A stretch of 64,000 nucleotides of DNA from Bathynomus jamesi (GCA_023014485.1 JAJOZX010001735.1:186001-250000), one strand, 5' to 3'; shown: positions 47,880 to 60,008, numbered from the stretch's first letter. Made by a program: numbers and translations. Notes: generated by a model from the letters alone, not told the origin.

Positions 47880-49182
47880 AAATTCAAAAAAAATGTACAC
47901 CAACTTGACACAACAAGTTCTTGGACTGGACTGATCTTTTGACACACAAAGCACGGTGTTGTTGCCTGAATCACAATGCTGCTAGACGTAAAAGCTCACA
48001 CCTGAAATACATAAGATGTATAATTAAGATAATTGAAATCAATAAGATGAATAAACTAAAAAAACACAATAAAATAAACACAATCAAATGTTGAAATATT
48101 AGTATTTTGCCTATTTAAAATGGTTAAATCTGTGTAGTTATATATATGCCTTCATCTTGAAAACTATACATGCTAGAAAAAATCTGAATGCAGTTTTGGA
48201 ATCAGCATGGAAAATGCTATCCAGCCACCACAAATTTTACTCTGATGAAAAATCTTTGTTGACCAGTGTAATTAGTGTAAGAGTTTATTCTTGGTATCCA
48301 TATAAAATTGTCAGCTCTCCATGTGTTGGTGACCCCATACTCTAGTAGATATCTAATATTTTCAACTTCTACATTTTCAAGTTAGAAGCAAGCAGGAACG
48401 AGGAAGTTCCATATTCAAATCCCAATCATACCATGACAGGCTATATTAAAATACTTATTGGTATGTAATTAATTAATGTTATAAATTAATGAATTAGCTT
48501 TAATTATATTATCAGAAGTTAATACAGTTGTAGGATATTGCCAAAGAAAGTTTTTTTATTTGATCCTTTTGAGGTTGGTATTTTATTAGGTATTTAGCTA
48601 ATTAAATCACATTTGAATATAATTTTATAGGTCTTGATAATATACATTAAATTAAAAATTAGCCTAATTGTAATAAATTACTCTTAACACACAGCCACTG
48701 CCAGTAGTTTTGCATTTTTACCCAACTACAAGGTCTCACCAAAAATTTAAACAAGAATTAAAACTAAAGAAATATCTAAACAAAATATACCACACTAAAG
48801 CTTATAATGTATACATTCAAGACAAGATTTCTAATCTTTGGCACTTAACTGATCTGTGTCAAAAGATAAGATTTCTTGTCTTTGGCAGTGAATGTGTTTA
48901 AAAGTGTTTTCATTTTGACTTTTACATTGATATTTTAACTAAAATTATGGTACTTTTGAGGAATATTGAAAAAATATTTGAGTTTTTTTTAAAAAAAAAT
49001 GCATCACTAACTGTAAAACCTTAATATTTTAATAGCCTTCTTTGATTTTTGGATAATTAAAAATTAATTTGGAAATCCCTTCAGTGTTTAGAGATCCTTT
49101 TACAATATTTGGTAACTTGATATGTAGGTTGGTTTATAACCAAGAATAAGAATACTAAATTATTACTTTTTACAATTTTTAG
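47880..49182. other. End of MAU2 intron 1
   Basis: No gene or clear repeat boundary seen. The intron ends with TTACAATTTTTAG, the acceptor for exon 2. Confidence 0.5.
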
Positions 49183-49362
49183 TGGAATCTAAGCATGAAT
49201 ATTGTCGGGTTTGATGATGTCAAATTTGAAGCTTCTGTGGAATTGGCAAAACTTTATCAAAAAAGTGGTTCTGTCAATGCTGCCAAGTCTCTCCTAAGAA
49301 GGGCAATTGATCTCTCTCAACAAAATATGTTTTGGCATTGTCGACTTATATTTCTAACAGCT
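49183..49362 (+). CDS. MAU2: MAU2 exon 2 (residues 76-135)
   Basis: Sixty codons, phase 0 at both ends, starting WNLSMNIVGFDDVKFEA; the W continues exon 1 exactly as in vertebrate MAU2. Conserved blocks DDVKFEASVELAKLYQKSGS, then AAKSLLRRAIDLSQQN and FWHCRLIFL form TPR helices of the NIPBL-binding N-terminal half. The exon begins after ...TTTTTAG (49182) and ends before GTGAGT (49363). About 39.9 kb separates it from exon 1. Confidence 0.95.
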
Positions 49363-49400
49363 GTGAGTATAATTCTCAAAATTTATAGGCTTTCATCATA

Positions 49401-49613
49401 CAGTGTCCATAAAGTCGTGCATCATAGGAAAATACATTTGTTTATTTATTTTACTTTATTTGTTAGAAATGATTCCCTACCAATCTCAAAACAGGTTTGT
49501 AAACAAAAAAGCAGATTTCTTTGAATGTTCCTCAGCATATTTGGCCTGATGGAGACATAAATAAATAGACATTGCTTAATGTTCATATGATGTGCGACTT
49601 TATGGACACCCTG
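49401..49613. mobile_element. Mariner-type MITE, 213 bp
   Basis: TIR CAGTGTCCATAAAGTCGTGC with right end complementary (GCACGACTTTATGGACACCCTG allowing one changed base in the copy), flanked by TA. Only 38 bp downstream of the exon 2 donor. Confidence 0.85.
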
Positions 49614-50505
49614 TAGATAATTTTTTTTAAAATAAAATGTAGGAATGTAATTCCATTACATTAGGCCTTATTTTTTTTGTTAAAAGCTTAAATGAAGTTG
49701 TATGGCTTTGAAACAGTATTATAATATACAATCCTAGTATGTACCTACACTAGGGTGTACCATTTTTGGGTCATTTTCAAAAAGTCAAGGTCCAGGAGTC
49801 TAATGTTGTGCCAAATGATGTCCTAAACACGAATTTTACAGGCATTTTCTAATTCGACAAGTTTTGAATCCCCCCCACCCACCCCTTGAAATTTTGCGCA
49901 TCCCCTTTTCCTAAAAACCCCATATATCTCAAACACTATCAACTTTATCGAAAAATGTTATAGAATAAAAATGATTTAGAATCAAAAGTTCTATTAGAAA
50001 AGTTCATCAAAATAGAAATTTACTTAATTTTGAAAATTTTCATTTATTTTTTAAAAATTTAAATTAAAAAAAATTTTTTGCTTGCAGTGCCTTCTTCTTA
50101 AATAAGGTGTTACTGCCACCTTTGAAGCATCACCCCAATGCAGCTTCGCAGCGATGGGCTTTGTATTTGCTAGTTATAATGCAAATCATAATTAGTTTTT
50201 ATTATAACTAGCCTATACAAAGTGAGGACAACCTCAAAACTATATATATATAAAATAAAGCTAAAAATTAACACTTTATCTATAGTTGTGAGGTCCCATT
50301 GTTTTTTTTTTTTCCTTTATTCAACACTTTCCTCAAAAAAATAAAAAGAAACAAGTTTCCTAATTAGAAATCATTGATATAAGAGCTTTTTAAACATAAA
50401 AATAAGAAAAGACAATTTATGGTATATTTAATAAAAAAAAAATCAGCCTCTTCTAAATTAAAACAATCTCTGCAAATAAAAATACCTAATCTATCTGTTA
50501 ATGAA

Positions 50506-51462
50506 CTATTCTTTACTGAGTTTCATTCTTTTAAGAGTCTCTTTACTAGGATCAGGAATTAGTCTTCTATTCTCTTCCACAATTTGCAAAAGACCTTGAA
50601 ATTCTTCTTCATTTTGACATTTGTCATGAAAGTCATGAACCAGCTTGATTCCTCTTTCAGTGGTATCATTGACTACTCTAATAGATGAAAGAATGTTTTT
50701 TAGTTTGTTGTAGTCTTCGACCTCTTCCCATGTTGATGCTGGTTTCTTTATCCATGAGTCTGGTTTTGACCCACAGCATTGAAATAAATGCCATGAAATT
50801 GGACCTACTAGCTGATGAAGCTTTGTGTCTTCCTTTAAAATGGGGAAAACAGGTTGCCCACATACATAATTTTCTGGAACTGGATATTTGTTTAAGGATT
50901 TTGCGATCTTATCTTTTTCATCATTACTTAGTGATCCAAAGAAACTCAAAGGGACCACTTCCTCCGTCAAATACCAGTAATGATTGGCAAAAGATTTCAA
51001 AGCAGCATTTGCAACTTCCCTATCTTCCTTCTTGTAATTCACCAAATCATGATAAAACTTCAGATCATTAGCTGGACTATCTAGTGAATTAGAACATAAA
51101 AGCCAGTATTTTCCATAAATTAATGCATTAAATAGACACATTCTCTTTAATTTCTTAATCAATAATTCATCATATGATGCTTGGGGGGCAAAAGCATACA
51201 TTTTATTTGTATACAAAATCATTGCCATCCACCTGGCACGGTGCATTGCACCAGGTTTCTGCCAATGACTGTTTTCTCTGGAAACCTCTCCTAAAAGCAT
51301 TAAAGTTGTTTCAGCAACTTCCTTATAGTCATCACGTGGAAAGCAGTCAGATTTTCTTAAACATTGGGTCATAAATTCTACACATTCTTCCTTTAGGCCT
51401 CTTTGATACCTTGATTTAACATCAAGAACATTGTATGTAGATTTCGTATTAATTTTCTTCAT
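50506..51462 (-). pseudogene. TIR element A protein, C-terminal 318 aa
   Basis: Open frame with CVEFMTQCLRKSDCFPRDDY, PGAMHRARWMAMILYTNKMY and LTEEVVPLSFFGSLSNDEKD. The same order (FFRESL...RGNYKKLVELCLLL, PGTLHKARWMAKLLYTLKIV, LTEELAPLALFSS) occurs in the element at 56400-60008. The A(x)HxARWMA block is the family hallmark I recall from many invertebrate transposon-like genes. Upstream, the frame is broken between 51463 and 51900, so the full protein is not made. Function presumed transposase; catalytic residues not identified with confidence. Confidence 0.65.
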
Positions 51463-51474
51463 TTAGACTCGCGA

Positions 51475-51925
51475 AATTCTTTGAATAACTCAAACTCAGG
51501 AGATTTACTTGGGCCAAAAATGGTTTCATACACAGCACACAAAACTCTTTCAGCCACATGATGGTGGCATGCTAACCAAATCAATTTCTTTTGCAAAAGT
51601 TCTTCAAGTAACTTACAGGAACCTTTCATCCATCTGAATTGGATGCAGTGGTATCAAATGATACTCCAAAGACATTTTGCTTCAAGTTCCATTTTTCAAT
51701 ACTTTGAAATACAGAAGTGGCTTGAGACAATCCAGTGGAATCATCTATTATAGAAACTGATAAAAGTTTTTTCTACATTTGGGTATCCAGTAACAAGTAT
51801 TGCAAGGTGGTCTTCTTGTTCTGAACATGATTTAGTAAGCAGCTTGCTATCCCAATGTACTAGGCAGTGGTCAGGAGGAGTAAAATCCTTGATGTAAGTT
51901 TCATATTTTTGTTTCTTGTCTTTCG
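51475..51925 (-). pseudogene. TIR element A protein, central fragment
   Basis: Minus strand reads YETYIKDFTPPDHCLVHWDS (51905-51845), then EQEDHLAILVTGYPN, and later VFGVSFDTTASNSD (about 51680-51640). HWDxKL, LAILVxG and FDTTxSN correspond to HWDGKLMD, LSILVSG and VFDTTSSNTG in element B. Frameshifts are frequent. Confidence 0.65.
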
Positions 51926-53515
51926 AGTGGAGAGAGAGAGAGAGAGAGAGTTACAAGGAGTTACAAGGAAAAGAAGTACCTCAAAAGGCCTTGCGGCCCA
52001 TACCGAGGAGGTACCAATGGCAACGGGTGCCAGGGAAAAATTTTGTCTTTCAACTATGCTAGCAGTAGTAGAAAACTGGATAGAAAAGTAGAAGGCTCTC
52101 TCCCCACCCTCCGCTCCCTCCCTGCCAGAGGCAGGTACGGAAAAAGGTTGAAGAAAATACCTTGACCCTGGAAAAGTAGCCAAGGAAATTTTACAGGAAA
52201 GTGGAGAATATATAAATAGCTCTATATTTAGCTTGCTCACAGAGACCGAGCAAGCGAACTCCTGCAGTTGGTTCCAGATATTAACTATTTTATAGGAAAA
52301 GAAATTTCCGCAGACTGAGGTCCTAAATGTCTTTCCACACTCAAATAGTGTGCAAGATTTCGTCTAACCTTTTCTTGAACTGATCCACAGAGGAACTGTT
52401 CACAACTTCCGAAGGTAACCTGTTCCATGTGTCACAGATCTTATACGTAACGTAATTCCCACACACACTAGTCCTAAACCGTTTCAAATCCAACTTCCAA
52501 CCATTGTTGCGAGTTGGGTTATCATTTAAACTAAACATACTTCTAAAATCGACATCGTTGAACCCTCGTAAGAGCTTGAAAACCTCGATCAGTTGACCGC
52601 GCAGCCTCCGAGTTTCAAGCGAAAACAAGTTCAGGGCGCGTAACCGTCGATTGTAGCCCATATGCCTAACGGAAGGGATCAACTTTGTGGCCCTCGCCTG
52701 CACTCGCTCCAGCCTCTCAATATCTTTCCTGAGGGTGGGCGACCAGAACTGCACAGCATACTCCAGGTACGGCCAAACAAGGGAATTGTACAGTGAGAGC
52801 ACAATCTCCTTGTTCCGAAACTGAAATTGCCTTCTGATATAACCCAATAGTTTCTGGGCTTTCTTTTCCACCTCTACACACTGTTTCGTAAACTTAAGGT
52901 CGCTGCTAATTAGCACACCCAAGTCCTTTTCTAAATCAGTCACCTCGATATTACTGCCCAACATCGAGTAGTCCGACTTGGGATTGGCGTAGCCAATGTG
53001 CATCACTTTGCATTTACCCAAGTTAAACGGCATTTGCCATTTTTTGGACCACTCTCCTATCCTACCTAGGTCCGCACGCAGTTCCTCGATCGCTTCGGGC
53101 GTCCCAACATTGGCCCCAAGCTTGGTGTCATCAGCGAATTTGGCGATCCGACTGACGATGCCACCGTCGATATCATTTATGTAAATGGTAAACAACAGTG
53201 GCCCCAAAACGGAACCCTGAGGAACCCCACTAGTGACCGAGGCCCAACCCGAACTAGCCCCTTTAATTACCACCCTCTGCCGCCTATTCCTCAGCCAGTT
53301 TTCAATCCACCTACCTATTTCCCCTCCGATACCCAGCGCGCGCACTTTCGCCATTAGCCGGCGGTGAGGTACCTTATCAAAGGCTTTCTGAAAGTCGAGA
53401 TAAAGTATATCAATCGCCCTACTCTTATCGTACTCACTCAACATGACGTGGAAAAACTCGAGCAAGTTGGTGAGACATGACCTATGCCGTCTAAACCCAT
53501 GTTGAGAGAGAGAGA
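51926..53515 (-). mobile_element. CR1-like LINE, 5'-truncated, with intact 3' ORF
   Basis: Inserted in element A between its N-terminal and central protein pieces. GA/CT simple repeats lie at both edges (51930-51949, 53503-53514). The 3' side is a 400-bp untranslated region ending GTTACAAGG-type repeats (minus: CTTGTAACTCCTTGTAACTC). It is more GC-rich than its host. Confidence 0.82.
52341..53503 (-). CDS. CR1-like reverse transcriptase, C-terminal part
   Basis: Uninterrupted frame of about 387 codons, entering as QHGFRRHRSCLTNLLEFFH (53503-53447). Motif A is LYLDFQKAFDKVPH and motif B is SGVPQGSVLGPLLFTIYIND. The catalytic box is FADDTKLG (FADD, residues 110-113 counting from the Met at 53465). 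Thumb and C-terminal blocks EKDLGVLIS, FRNKEIVLSLYNSLVWPYLE, ERVQARATKLIPSVR, LRGQLIEVFKLLRG and CDTWNRLPSEVVNSSSVDQF are in the usual CR1 order. The endonuclease and the first RT fingers are missing through 5' truncation, so it is an inactive copy of what looks like a recently active family. Confidence 0.88.
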
Positions 53516-53539
53516 GATTTTTTCAATATCCTTGCCACA

Positions 53540-54302
53540 CCTAATGGCTACTGCAGCAGCAAAAACAGTCTGTTGTCCAATAGAGAGATTAAGTCTGTCT
53601 GCAGTGGAGGAAACCAATGGCGAGGCAAGAATATTTTGGGGGCTGGAAGCATTTGAAGGTCCTGCTGTAGGTTCTGTCGGAAACTCTTCATAGCTGTCTG
53701 TCTCAGAACTGGTTGTGCTAGAAAGAAGGGTCTCTGATGTTCTGGCTGTAGCACTCACTCACTTGCTTCACTGATTTATGTTTCTCTCTGCGTTTCTTCT
53801 CTCTCTCTAATCTAATGTACTTGCGCTGTACTTTTGATGCATAATCTGCATCTAGCAAACCTAAACATGTTTCTCGTTTTGTTCTTTGATCTTCTAAGAA
53901 TGAAATATCATATGCTTTCTGAGGCTCAGTTCTCATGCAGTCTTTTTGGATTAATTCAATGGCATTTTGAGAAGAGATGTCAAAAAGGGAATCCATAATT
54001 TTCATGAAATTAGAGAGTTCATTTTCAAAGCTTGCTCTTTTTTTGTGCTTGATTAAATTATTATGCATTTCTTCTAGATTTAACAGCATCTTCCTGCCTT
54101 TAGGGTTTTTACTAATATCTATAGTAGGAATGCATGCTTTTTGCCATATTATTAGTAGCTTCTGTAGAACTTCATTAACAGTAGAATCTTTTGTAACTTT
54201 TGGACCCTTATACTGCATTCTCCGTAAATAAATAAAATGGCTTAGAACATCTTTATTGGATGGTAAAACAATATTAGATGAACTCATAATATCAGCCTGC
54301 AA
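53540..54302 (-). pseudogene. TIR element A protein, N-terminal part
   Basis: MSSSNIVLPSNKDVLSHFIY (start near 54287), then a helical run with KVTKDSTVNEVLQKLLIIW and ADYASKVQRKYIRLEREKKR, ending in a Ser/Thr-rich linker to about 53540 where the LINE cuts in. Element B has the equivalent LPTNRQVLLCLLANLRDMHW at 59610-59540, so this is the family N-terminus. A frame change occurs near 53720-53760. Confidence 0.6.
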
Positions 54303-54931
54303 GCGACCAAGAATAAAGTCATGCTGTTTTGTAGCTGTTTAACTCATTTTTTATTTATTTTTCAAATAAAGCAGTCTGAAAAGAAACAATAAGAGTAAAA
54401 ACAATGCTTGTTTATTAAAATTCAATGTAAAAAAGGATTTTTAAATTTGGATTATACTCACAATATACTCATAAATAATGTAACTTAAGCACCTTATTTT
54501 ATATTAATACAATAAGGTGCTCTTGGACAAAAGAAAATAAAAATTTTCAAAATTACGTAAATTTCTATCTTAATGAACTTTTCTAATAGAATGTTTGATT
54601 CTAAATCATTTTTATTCTATAACATTTTTCGATAAAGTTGATAGTTTTTTAGATATATGGGGTTTTTAGGAAAAGGGGATGGGCAAAATTTCAAGGGGGG
54701 TGGGGGGGATTCAAAATTTGTTGGATTAGAAAATGCTTGTTAAATTCGTGTTTAGGACATCATTTGGCACAACATTAGACTCCTGGACCTTGACTTTTTG
54801 AAAATGACCCAAAAATGGTACACCCTAACCTACACTACCATATATATTTATTATACAAGTATGTAGTGTTGTAACCTTTAACTATTCTAGTGCGAGTCTG
54901 TTGAATAATTAGTACATAATCTATATATATA

Positions 54932-55500
54932 CAGGGTGTCCGAGAATTATCTGTACAAGTTTTGGCTGTTATTAAAAGTCAACCATGAAGTGTAGAAATT
55001 CCAGTGTTGTCCCATTTTACAGAGAATCTCATTAAGTTTTTTCTGATACCAAGTTTTGACAAGTTTTTTAGAAATTCCAGTGTGTCCAAAAATTATCTGT
55101 ACAATTTCATCTTTTAATAAAATTCTTGATAACACACGTAAAATTCTTAAACAAGATTATTTAGAATCTGTATTTTCAAAAGTTTCTTTTATTAAAGTAA
55201 CGTTGTTACAAACATTTGATATGTGCACCATCAGTGATTCGCAAAACATCCAATCGATAATCCAAATGTTGCCATGTACGCTGCAGCATATCCACATCAA
55301 TTCGCTCAATAGCAGCTGTGATTCTTGCTTTTAAATCATCAATGTCTGTCACCCACGTACAAAAAAGAAAAACTTGTCAAAACTTGTTATCAGAAAACTT
55401 AACGAGTTTCTCTGTAATATGGGACAACACTGGAATTTCTACACTTCATGGTTGACTTTTAATAACAGCCAAAAATTGTAGATAATTCTCGGACATATGT
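54932..55500. mobile_element. Mariner-like deletion derivative, about 570 bp
   Basis: Left end CAGGGTGTCCGAGAATTATC after TA (54930-54931); the right end contains GATAATTCTCGGACAT. Subterminal TGGCTGTTATTAAAAGTCAA and its complement are also shared. The minus strand (about 55350-55205) reads DIDDLKARITAAIERIDVDM and RLDVLRITDGAHI, the C-terminus of a mariner-type transposase. Confidence 0.82.
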
Positions 55501-55515
55501 ACAGTGTGTGGTATG

Positions 55516-55517
<2 letters not shown>

Positions 55518-55562
<45 letters not shown>
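55518..55562. repeat. (TA)n microsatellite
   Basis: Forms the left border of the next hAT element. Confidence 0.9.
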
Positions 55563-55564
<2 letters not shown>

Positions 55565-56336
55565 GTGGTGGGCACCATTAACCAAAAAGTTAACTTCGAT
55601 AACGATAATCCGTTAACCCCAATTTTTAACTGATAATGATAATCCAATAATTTTACTACAAAGTTAATGGAAGTTAATGATAATCCATTAATGATAACTA
55701 TTTCTTTACTAACATTTAAAAAAATCAAGGAAAAAAGCTTTAAAACCCATAGAAAATGTTTATTTATGCAAAATCCAACAATAAATAGGTATTTAACTAT
55801 TTTTATCAAGTTTTGCAACTTTTTTGCTTAACTTTTTTTTTATTTTTAATAAAAATGTACTGATTACATGTTTTGAAACCCTTGTAACCACTAACCATTA
55901 ACTAAATTTTAATTTACCAGAGAATTATTATGGCGGGAACTGAAAGGTAAAATTAAATTTTAGGCACATTTATTAAAGACTATGACACAATGTGCTGGTT
56001 GCCCTTCAGAAAGACCAACTTCTCAAAGTTAGGCCCAACTGCCAGTCTTGACCTCTTGGGCCTCAGGATGTCCTTGCCGAGAGAGAAGAGCCGTTCCACT
56101 GCGGCAGAGGACGGAATTGGCAGACTGAAGTTATGGCGGTTTGAATTCATTCACGGAGTGGTGATCTTCCGTGAATGACTCCTCGCAGTTAACGTGTTAA
56201 CAGACTTTAACAGACTAAATATTGAGTTATCGGAAGTTAACTGGTCCGATAAATGGAAATTAACTTCCGTTAATAGTCTGTTAAAAAAGTTAACTTTGTT
56301 AATTAACTGTTATCGGATTAACGCTTTAGTGCCCAA

Positions 56337-56341
<5 letters not shown>
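55563..56341. mobile_element. hAT deletion derivative in a (TA)n array, 779 bp
   Basis: Ends CAGTGGTGGGCACC and complement of TAGTGTTGGGCACT, with (TA)n on both sides, so the 8-bp duplication is hidden in TA repeats. The minus strand at 56125-55990 keeps the hAT dimerisation domain: LPIPSSAAVERLFSLGKDIL and SRLAVGPNFEKLVFLKGN. Subterminal GTTAAC/TTATCGGATTAACG words repeat at both ends. Confidence 0.85.
55990..56130 (-). pseudogene. hAT transposase C-terminal dimerisation fragment
   Basis: About 46 codons containing SSAAVERLFSLG and NFEKLVFLKGN, the conserved end of hAT transposases. The only coding relic of the element. Confidence 0.8.

Positions 56342-56399
<58 letters not shown>
56341..56399. 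repeat. (TA)n microsatellite
   Basis: Between the hAT derivative and element B, whose TA duplication lies in it. Confidence 0.9.
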
Positions 56400-56400
<1 letters not shown>

Positions 56401-57020
56401 GGTGTGACAGACAGTTGCCCCAACTTTGTCCTACAATGCTGTTCAAAATTTTGGTGTTCCATATTGACATAAAAAATACCCACATGCAATTTTTTGAAGA
56501 TTCATGCATATTCGAGTGAGCACCAGCAATTTGAAAAATAGCGATTTTGCTTATACGGCATATGCGCCTATATATGAGATTACACAACCATCATAAGGGA
56601 TATTAACACACATCATTTGCCTATCTTAATTAAAAGCTGTTATCACTAACACAAAAAAGTTAATCATTCTTATTCTCTCATGGTACATTAAGGGGTTTTA
56701 TCATATATTCACAAGGTATTATTTCTCTAGAGCAAGAAACCATGATTTCTGTTCGGAAACAGATGATCATTTGCGCTGATTAGGAATGCGGAGTCTGTCA
56801 TTTTCAACTACTTGAAGGACTTCTTGAAAGCACTCCTCATCCCTGGCAACATTAACTCTTTGAGGACCAAAGGACATATTTGTCCCAAGGAAATAATAAT
56901 ATAAATTGTACAATGATGCAACGTTTCTACAAATACATCTACATGTTTATACAGGTATTGTTTAGTTGTCGGAAAATTAACCCAAAAATGGGTCATTTAA
57001 GTGACTATAGTTACTAATAT

Positions 57021-57927
57021 CTAATTGTAAAACACAATAAAACTTAAACTTTTAAGTTCAAAGAAATGTATAATGGTCATCAAAGAGTTAAGAAAGTCAT
57101 GGCAAAGTTTTACACCATGCTCTGCAGCCTCATTGACGACCTGAAGCTTGTCCACAACCCATTTCATGTTCAGGTAGTCGTCATGATCCGCCCATTCACT
57201 GGCTGGACTGTGGAGAAACTGATAGGGCATGCCTAAAATGGTGAAGAACCGGCTTGAGTCAGGCCCAATTAGGTCCACCAGGGCAGTGCCACTTTCTGGG
57301 ACGGGGGGAAGATATGGCTTTCCATAGCCCCCATGATTGAGTCCCACTCTCTTAGTAACTTCAGTGCTTTCATGGCAAAGAAGGGCCTTCCTCATCTCCT
57401 CTTTTGTCCTTTCTTGTACTTGGGACGAGAACAAAGCCAGTGGGGCCAACTCCTCAGTTAGGTACCAAGTGTGTGTACCGAGTGCCACACGTGCTTTGTC
57501 AACTATTGTGGCGTCATATGGGGCAAATTCAGCCAAGGTTTTGACCAAATTCAAGTCATTCAGTGGCGCACTTGCTGGAACGGGGCAAACAATCCACCAT
57601 GAGACATAAACAGTGACTGTGAACACAGCAAACCGTTCTAACTTGCTGATTTGACTTTGTCACAACCTCAGCTTTGGGAAACTGCTCTTTGATCTGGCCT
57701 GACAAAAGAACAATCTTGAGGGTATAGAGCAGTTTAGCCATCCACCTTGCTTTGTGAAGTGTGCCGGGGTAGACCATTGTGAAGTTCACTGGCTCGGATC
57801 CTTTAGTTACAAGCAGCAGACAAAGCTCTACCAGCTTCTTGTAGTTGCCACGTGTAAATGGTTGGGCTAGAGATTCACGGAAGAAGTCAGCCATCTCCTG
57901 CTGGTGCTCCTCAAACACTCCAGGCAT
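57021..57927 (-). pseudogene. TIR element B protein, C-terminal part
   Basis: From 57927: VFEEHQQEMADFFRESLAQP, RGNYKKLVELCLLLVTKG, PGTLHKARWMAKLLYTLKIV, then after a frameshift near 57630 VARVALG-type THTWYLTEELAPLALFSSQV and LVDLIGPDSSRFFTILG, ending EAAEHGVKLCHDFLNSL. These match, in order, the intact frame at 50506-51462 (GPISWHLFQ, ATERGIKLVHDF). The shared final motif (T/A)ExGxKLxHDF is useful for recognising the family. Confidence 0.68.
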
Positions 57928-58133
57928 TGCGGGGTAGTAGTATTTCTTTTTTTCATTGTACGCCAGTTGAGAGAAATGGTTCTTGAACCTAGAAATGCAA
58001 TTATTGGGATTATTGTATTTCGTACTAATCTATAATATTGTTTTAGGGGTATTAAGATTGATATGATCGATCATTTGCTTGGTGTTAGTATATCTTATAA
58101 GTCTAATAAAAGAAATTCCACTAAATTTGTTCA

Positions 58134-58767
58134 TTAGATGATAATATTCCTTGTTATTTTGTGAAGTTTATGACTCACCTCTGGAAAACCATTATGTTTG
58201 GACTTGAAGAGCCCTCCACTTTCAAGCAATCCCAGCAAACACCTAGGATGACTTCGCCCACATGCCTGCGACAGGCGCACCAGAATACGGCACTCTAATT
58301 CCTTTTGGAGGGAGATGCAAGCAGCTATTTTTTGTCCTGAAAAAAAAATGTAATCGTAGTTTAAGGCCACCATTTCAGGCCACCATTTCAGGCGTGTGCT
58401 TTTTGCAGATTTCTGTTAAATCATTCAATGTATTTTGGTATTAATGTCGTGATAAATTCACGATGATGTTTGAAATAGGTTTACCTGTATTGGATGAAGT
58501 TGTGTCGAAAACCATACCAACGACATTCTGTTCACACTCCCAATTGACCAGAAGTTGTTTGGTTGCTGTTGATATCAAGTCTCCTTGAACCAGGCCAGCT
58601 TTTTGAGTCAAATGCGGAAGAGGTGGGACTCCAAGAAGCTTTGTGCCATTGACACCAGACACAAGAATGGACAGGCGGTCATCAGTGCCTTTGAAATCCA
58701 GCATGTCCATAAGTTTACCATCCCAGTGCACCAGTACTTTGTACTTTGTCTGATGGTTGCCATTCAT
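58134..58767 (-). pseudogene. TIR element B protein, central part
   Basis: VLVHWDGKLMDMLDFKGTDD, LSILVSGVNGTKLLGVPPLP and GMVFDTTSSNTG (to 58485), then a likely intron and LECRILVRLSQACGRSHPRC (58310-58245) with GGLFKSKHNGFPEV. The HWDGKL / ILVSG / FDTTxSNTG series defines the family. Confidence 0.65.
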
Positions 58768-59059
58768 CCATGATTTTTAAACTTATTTCTGACACGATGG
58801 AAGCTCGGTATCGGTGGGCCGTCCTTGCATTTAGACTCTGCTTTGATGTATCTCCACCACATGCAGATACAAGGGAGTACACAATTGCACTCAGCTGGGT
58901 CGGCGAGATGTTGTTTCAAACACTGCATGAAACAAGTTCTGCCGACTTCAGAATATCATGGGGCACAAAAATTGAAACTTCCTCTTTCACTGTTCTCCGA
59001 TGTTTTCTCTTTGGTTCAGCAGTTCTGGCCTCATCAATGTCATCGTCCTCATCAGAGCG

Positions 59060-59676
59060 CTAATAGGTGAATCAATATCAGCCTGTACATTCTCAGCATG
59101 ATCACATTGCTCTCTCTCTTGTCGCTTCTCTTCTCGCATCTGCCTTTTCTGTCACTTCTGAACCTTTTCTGTGAGTACTTTGTTTACCCCAGAGTAGGTA
59201 GCTACTCTGTCACTTAGCATGCTTTTCATAAAGAGTATGTCAGTATCGATGGCATCTTGTTCGGCCTGAGTTTTCCCCTTTTTCGCAGCTGCCGTGTCTT
59301 TCAACACTGTGTTCTTATAAAATTTCATCAGGCTCAATTCTGATTTAAACTTCATAATTCCAGGATCATCAGCCCATCTTCTATCCTCATTCTTTTTCAT
59401 AAGCATCATGTAGTCTTTGTCATAGTAAGTTTTAATCACTCAGCCAATATTGTTCCTGCCTGTAATGGTCGGGACATTCACCTTCTGGTAATGCAAAAGC
59501 ACATTGTCAATGGTGGCAGATAAAGCCTGGTCCCAATGCATATCCCGAAGGTTTGCTAACAGACATAGTAAGACCTGCCTATTAGTTGGCAGTTTGCAGC
59601 CCTTTATTTCCTTTTCTTCTTCTCGGGGTACGGTGCCCAATAACATTCTGACATACTCATCTTGCTGTGTATCCAT
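59060..59676 (-). pseudogene. TIR element B protein, N-terminal part
   Basis: Starts MDTQQDEYVRMLLGTVPREE (59676), then LPTNRQVLLCLLANLRDMHW and VNVPTITGRNNIG before a stop at 59440. It continues in the same direction with KTYYDKDYMMLMKKNEDRRW and DILFMKSMLSDRVATYSGVN to 59152, and a basic run to about 59060. Matches the general design of the element A N-terminus. Confidence 0.62.
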
Positions 59677-60008
59677 GATTAAATTCTCTATTCACAACAT
59701 CAAATCACTGTCAAGGGAAAAGAAAAGAGCATCATTAAAATTAAATGCAGTAAAATAATACGTGGAAAATTTGTGGGTCAGCATTCCAGACCCAGAAATG
59801 AAAATCTGATAAAATGTGCTATTTTCACTTATTTATGAAGTTCATAAGCTGAAATAGCAATACTTGCTGGTATGACGGTGCTAGCTCAAACATGCACCGA
59901 TCTCCAAGAAAATTTACAGGGGTGTTTCCTAGATAAATACACAACACTAAAACTTTGAACAGCATTGTAGGACCATTTTTTGATTTTTGGAGGGCAATGG
60001 TCACACCC

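Larger units (their letters stand above)
49753..54825. mobile_element. Unclassified TIR transposon A, 5.1 kb, TA duplication
   Basis: Ends GGGTGTACCATTTTTGGGTC (left) and complement (right), flanked by TA at 49751-49752 and 54826-54827. TIRs extend about 290 bp (49753-50040; 54540-54825), including TCAAGGTCCAGGAGTCTAAT and TATAGAATAAAAATGATTTA. It carries minus-strand protein pieces (53540-54302, 51480-51900, 50506-51462) and a CR1-like LINE insertion. Confidence 0.88.
56400..60008. mobile_element. Unclassified TIR transposon B, 3.6 kb, TA duplication
   Basis: Left end GGGTGTGACAGACAGTTGCC, right end complementary for GGGTGTGAC and then for GTCCTACAATGCTGTTCAAA; flanked by TA (56398-56399, 60009-60010). 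Same family as element A by protein and end sequence. Minus-strand protein pieces fill 57021-59676. Both flanks are (TA)n. Confidence 0.87.
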
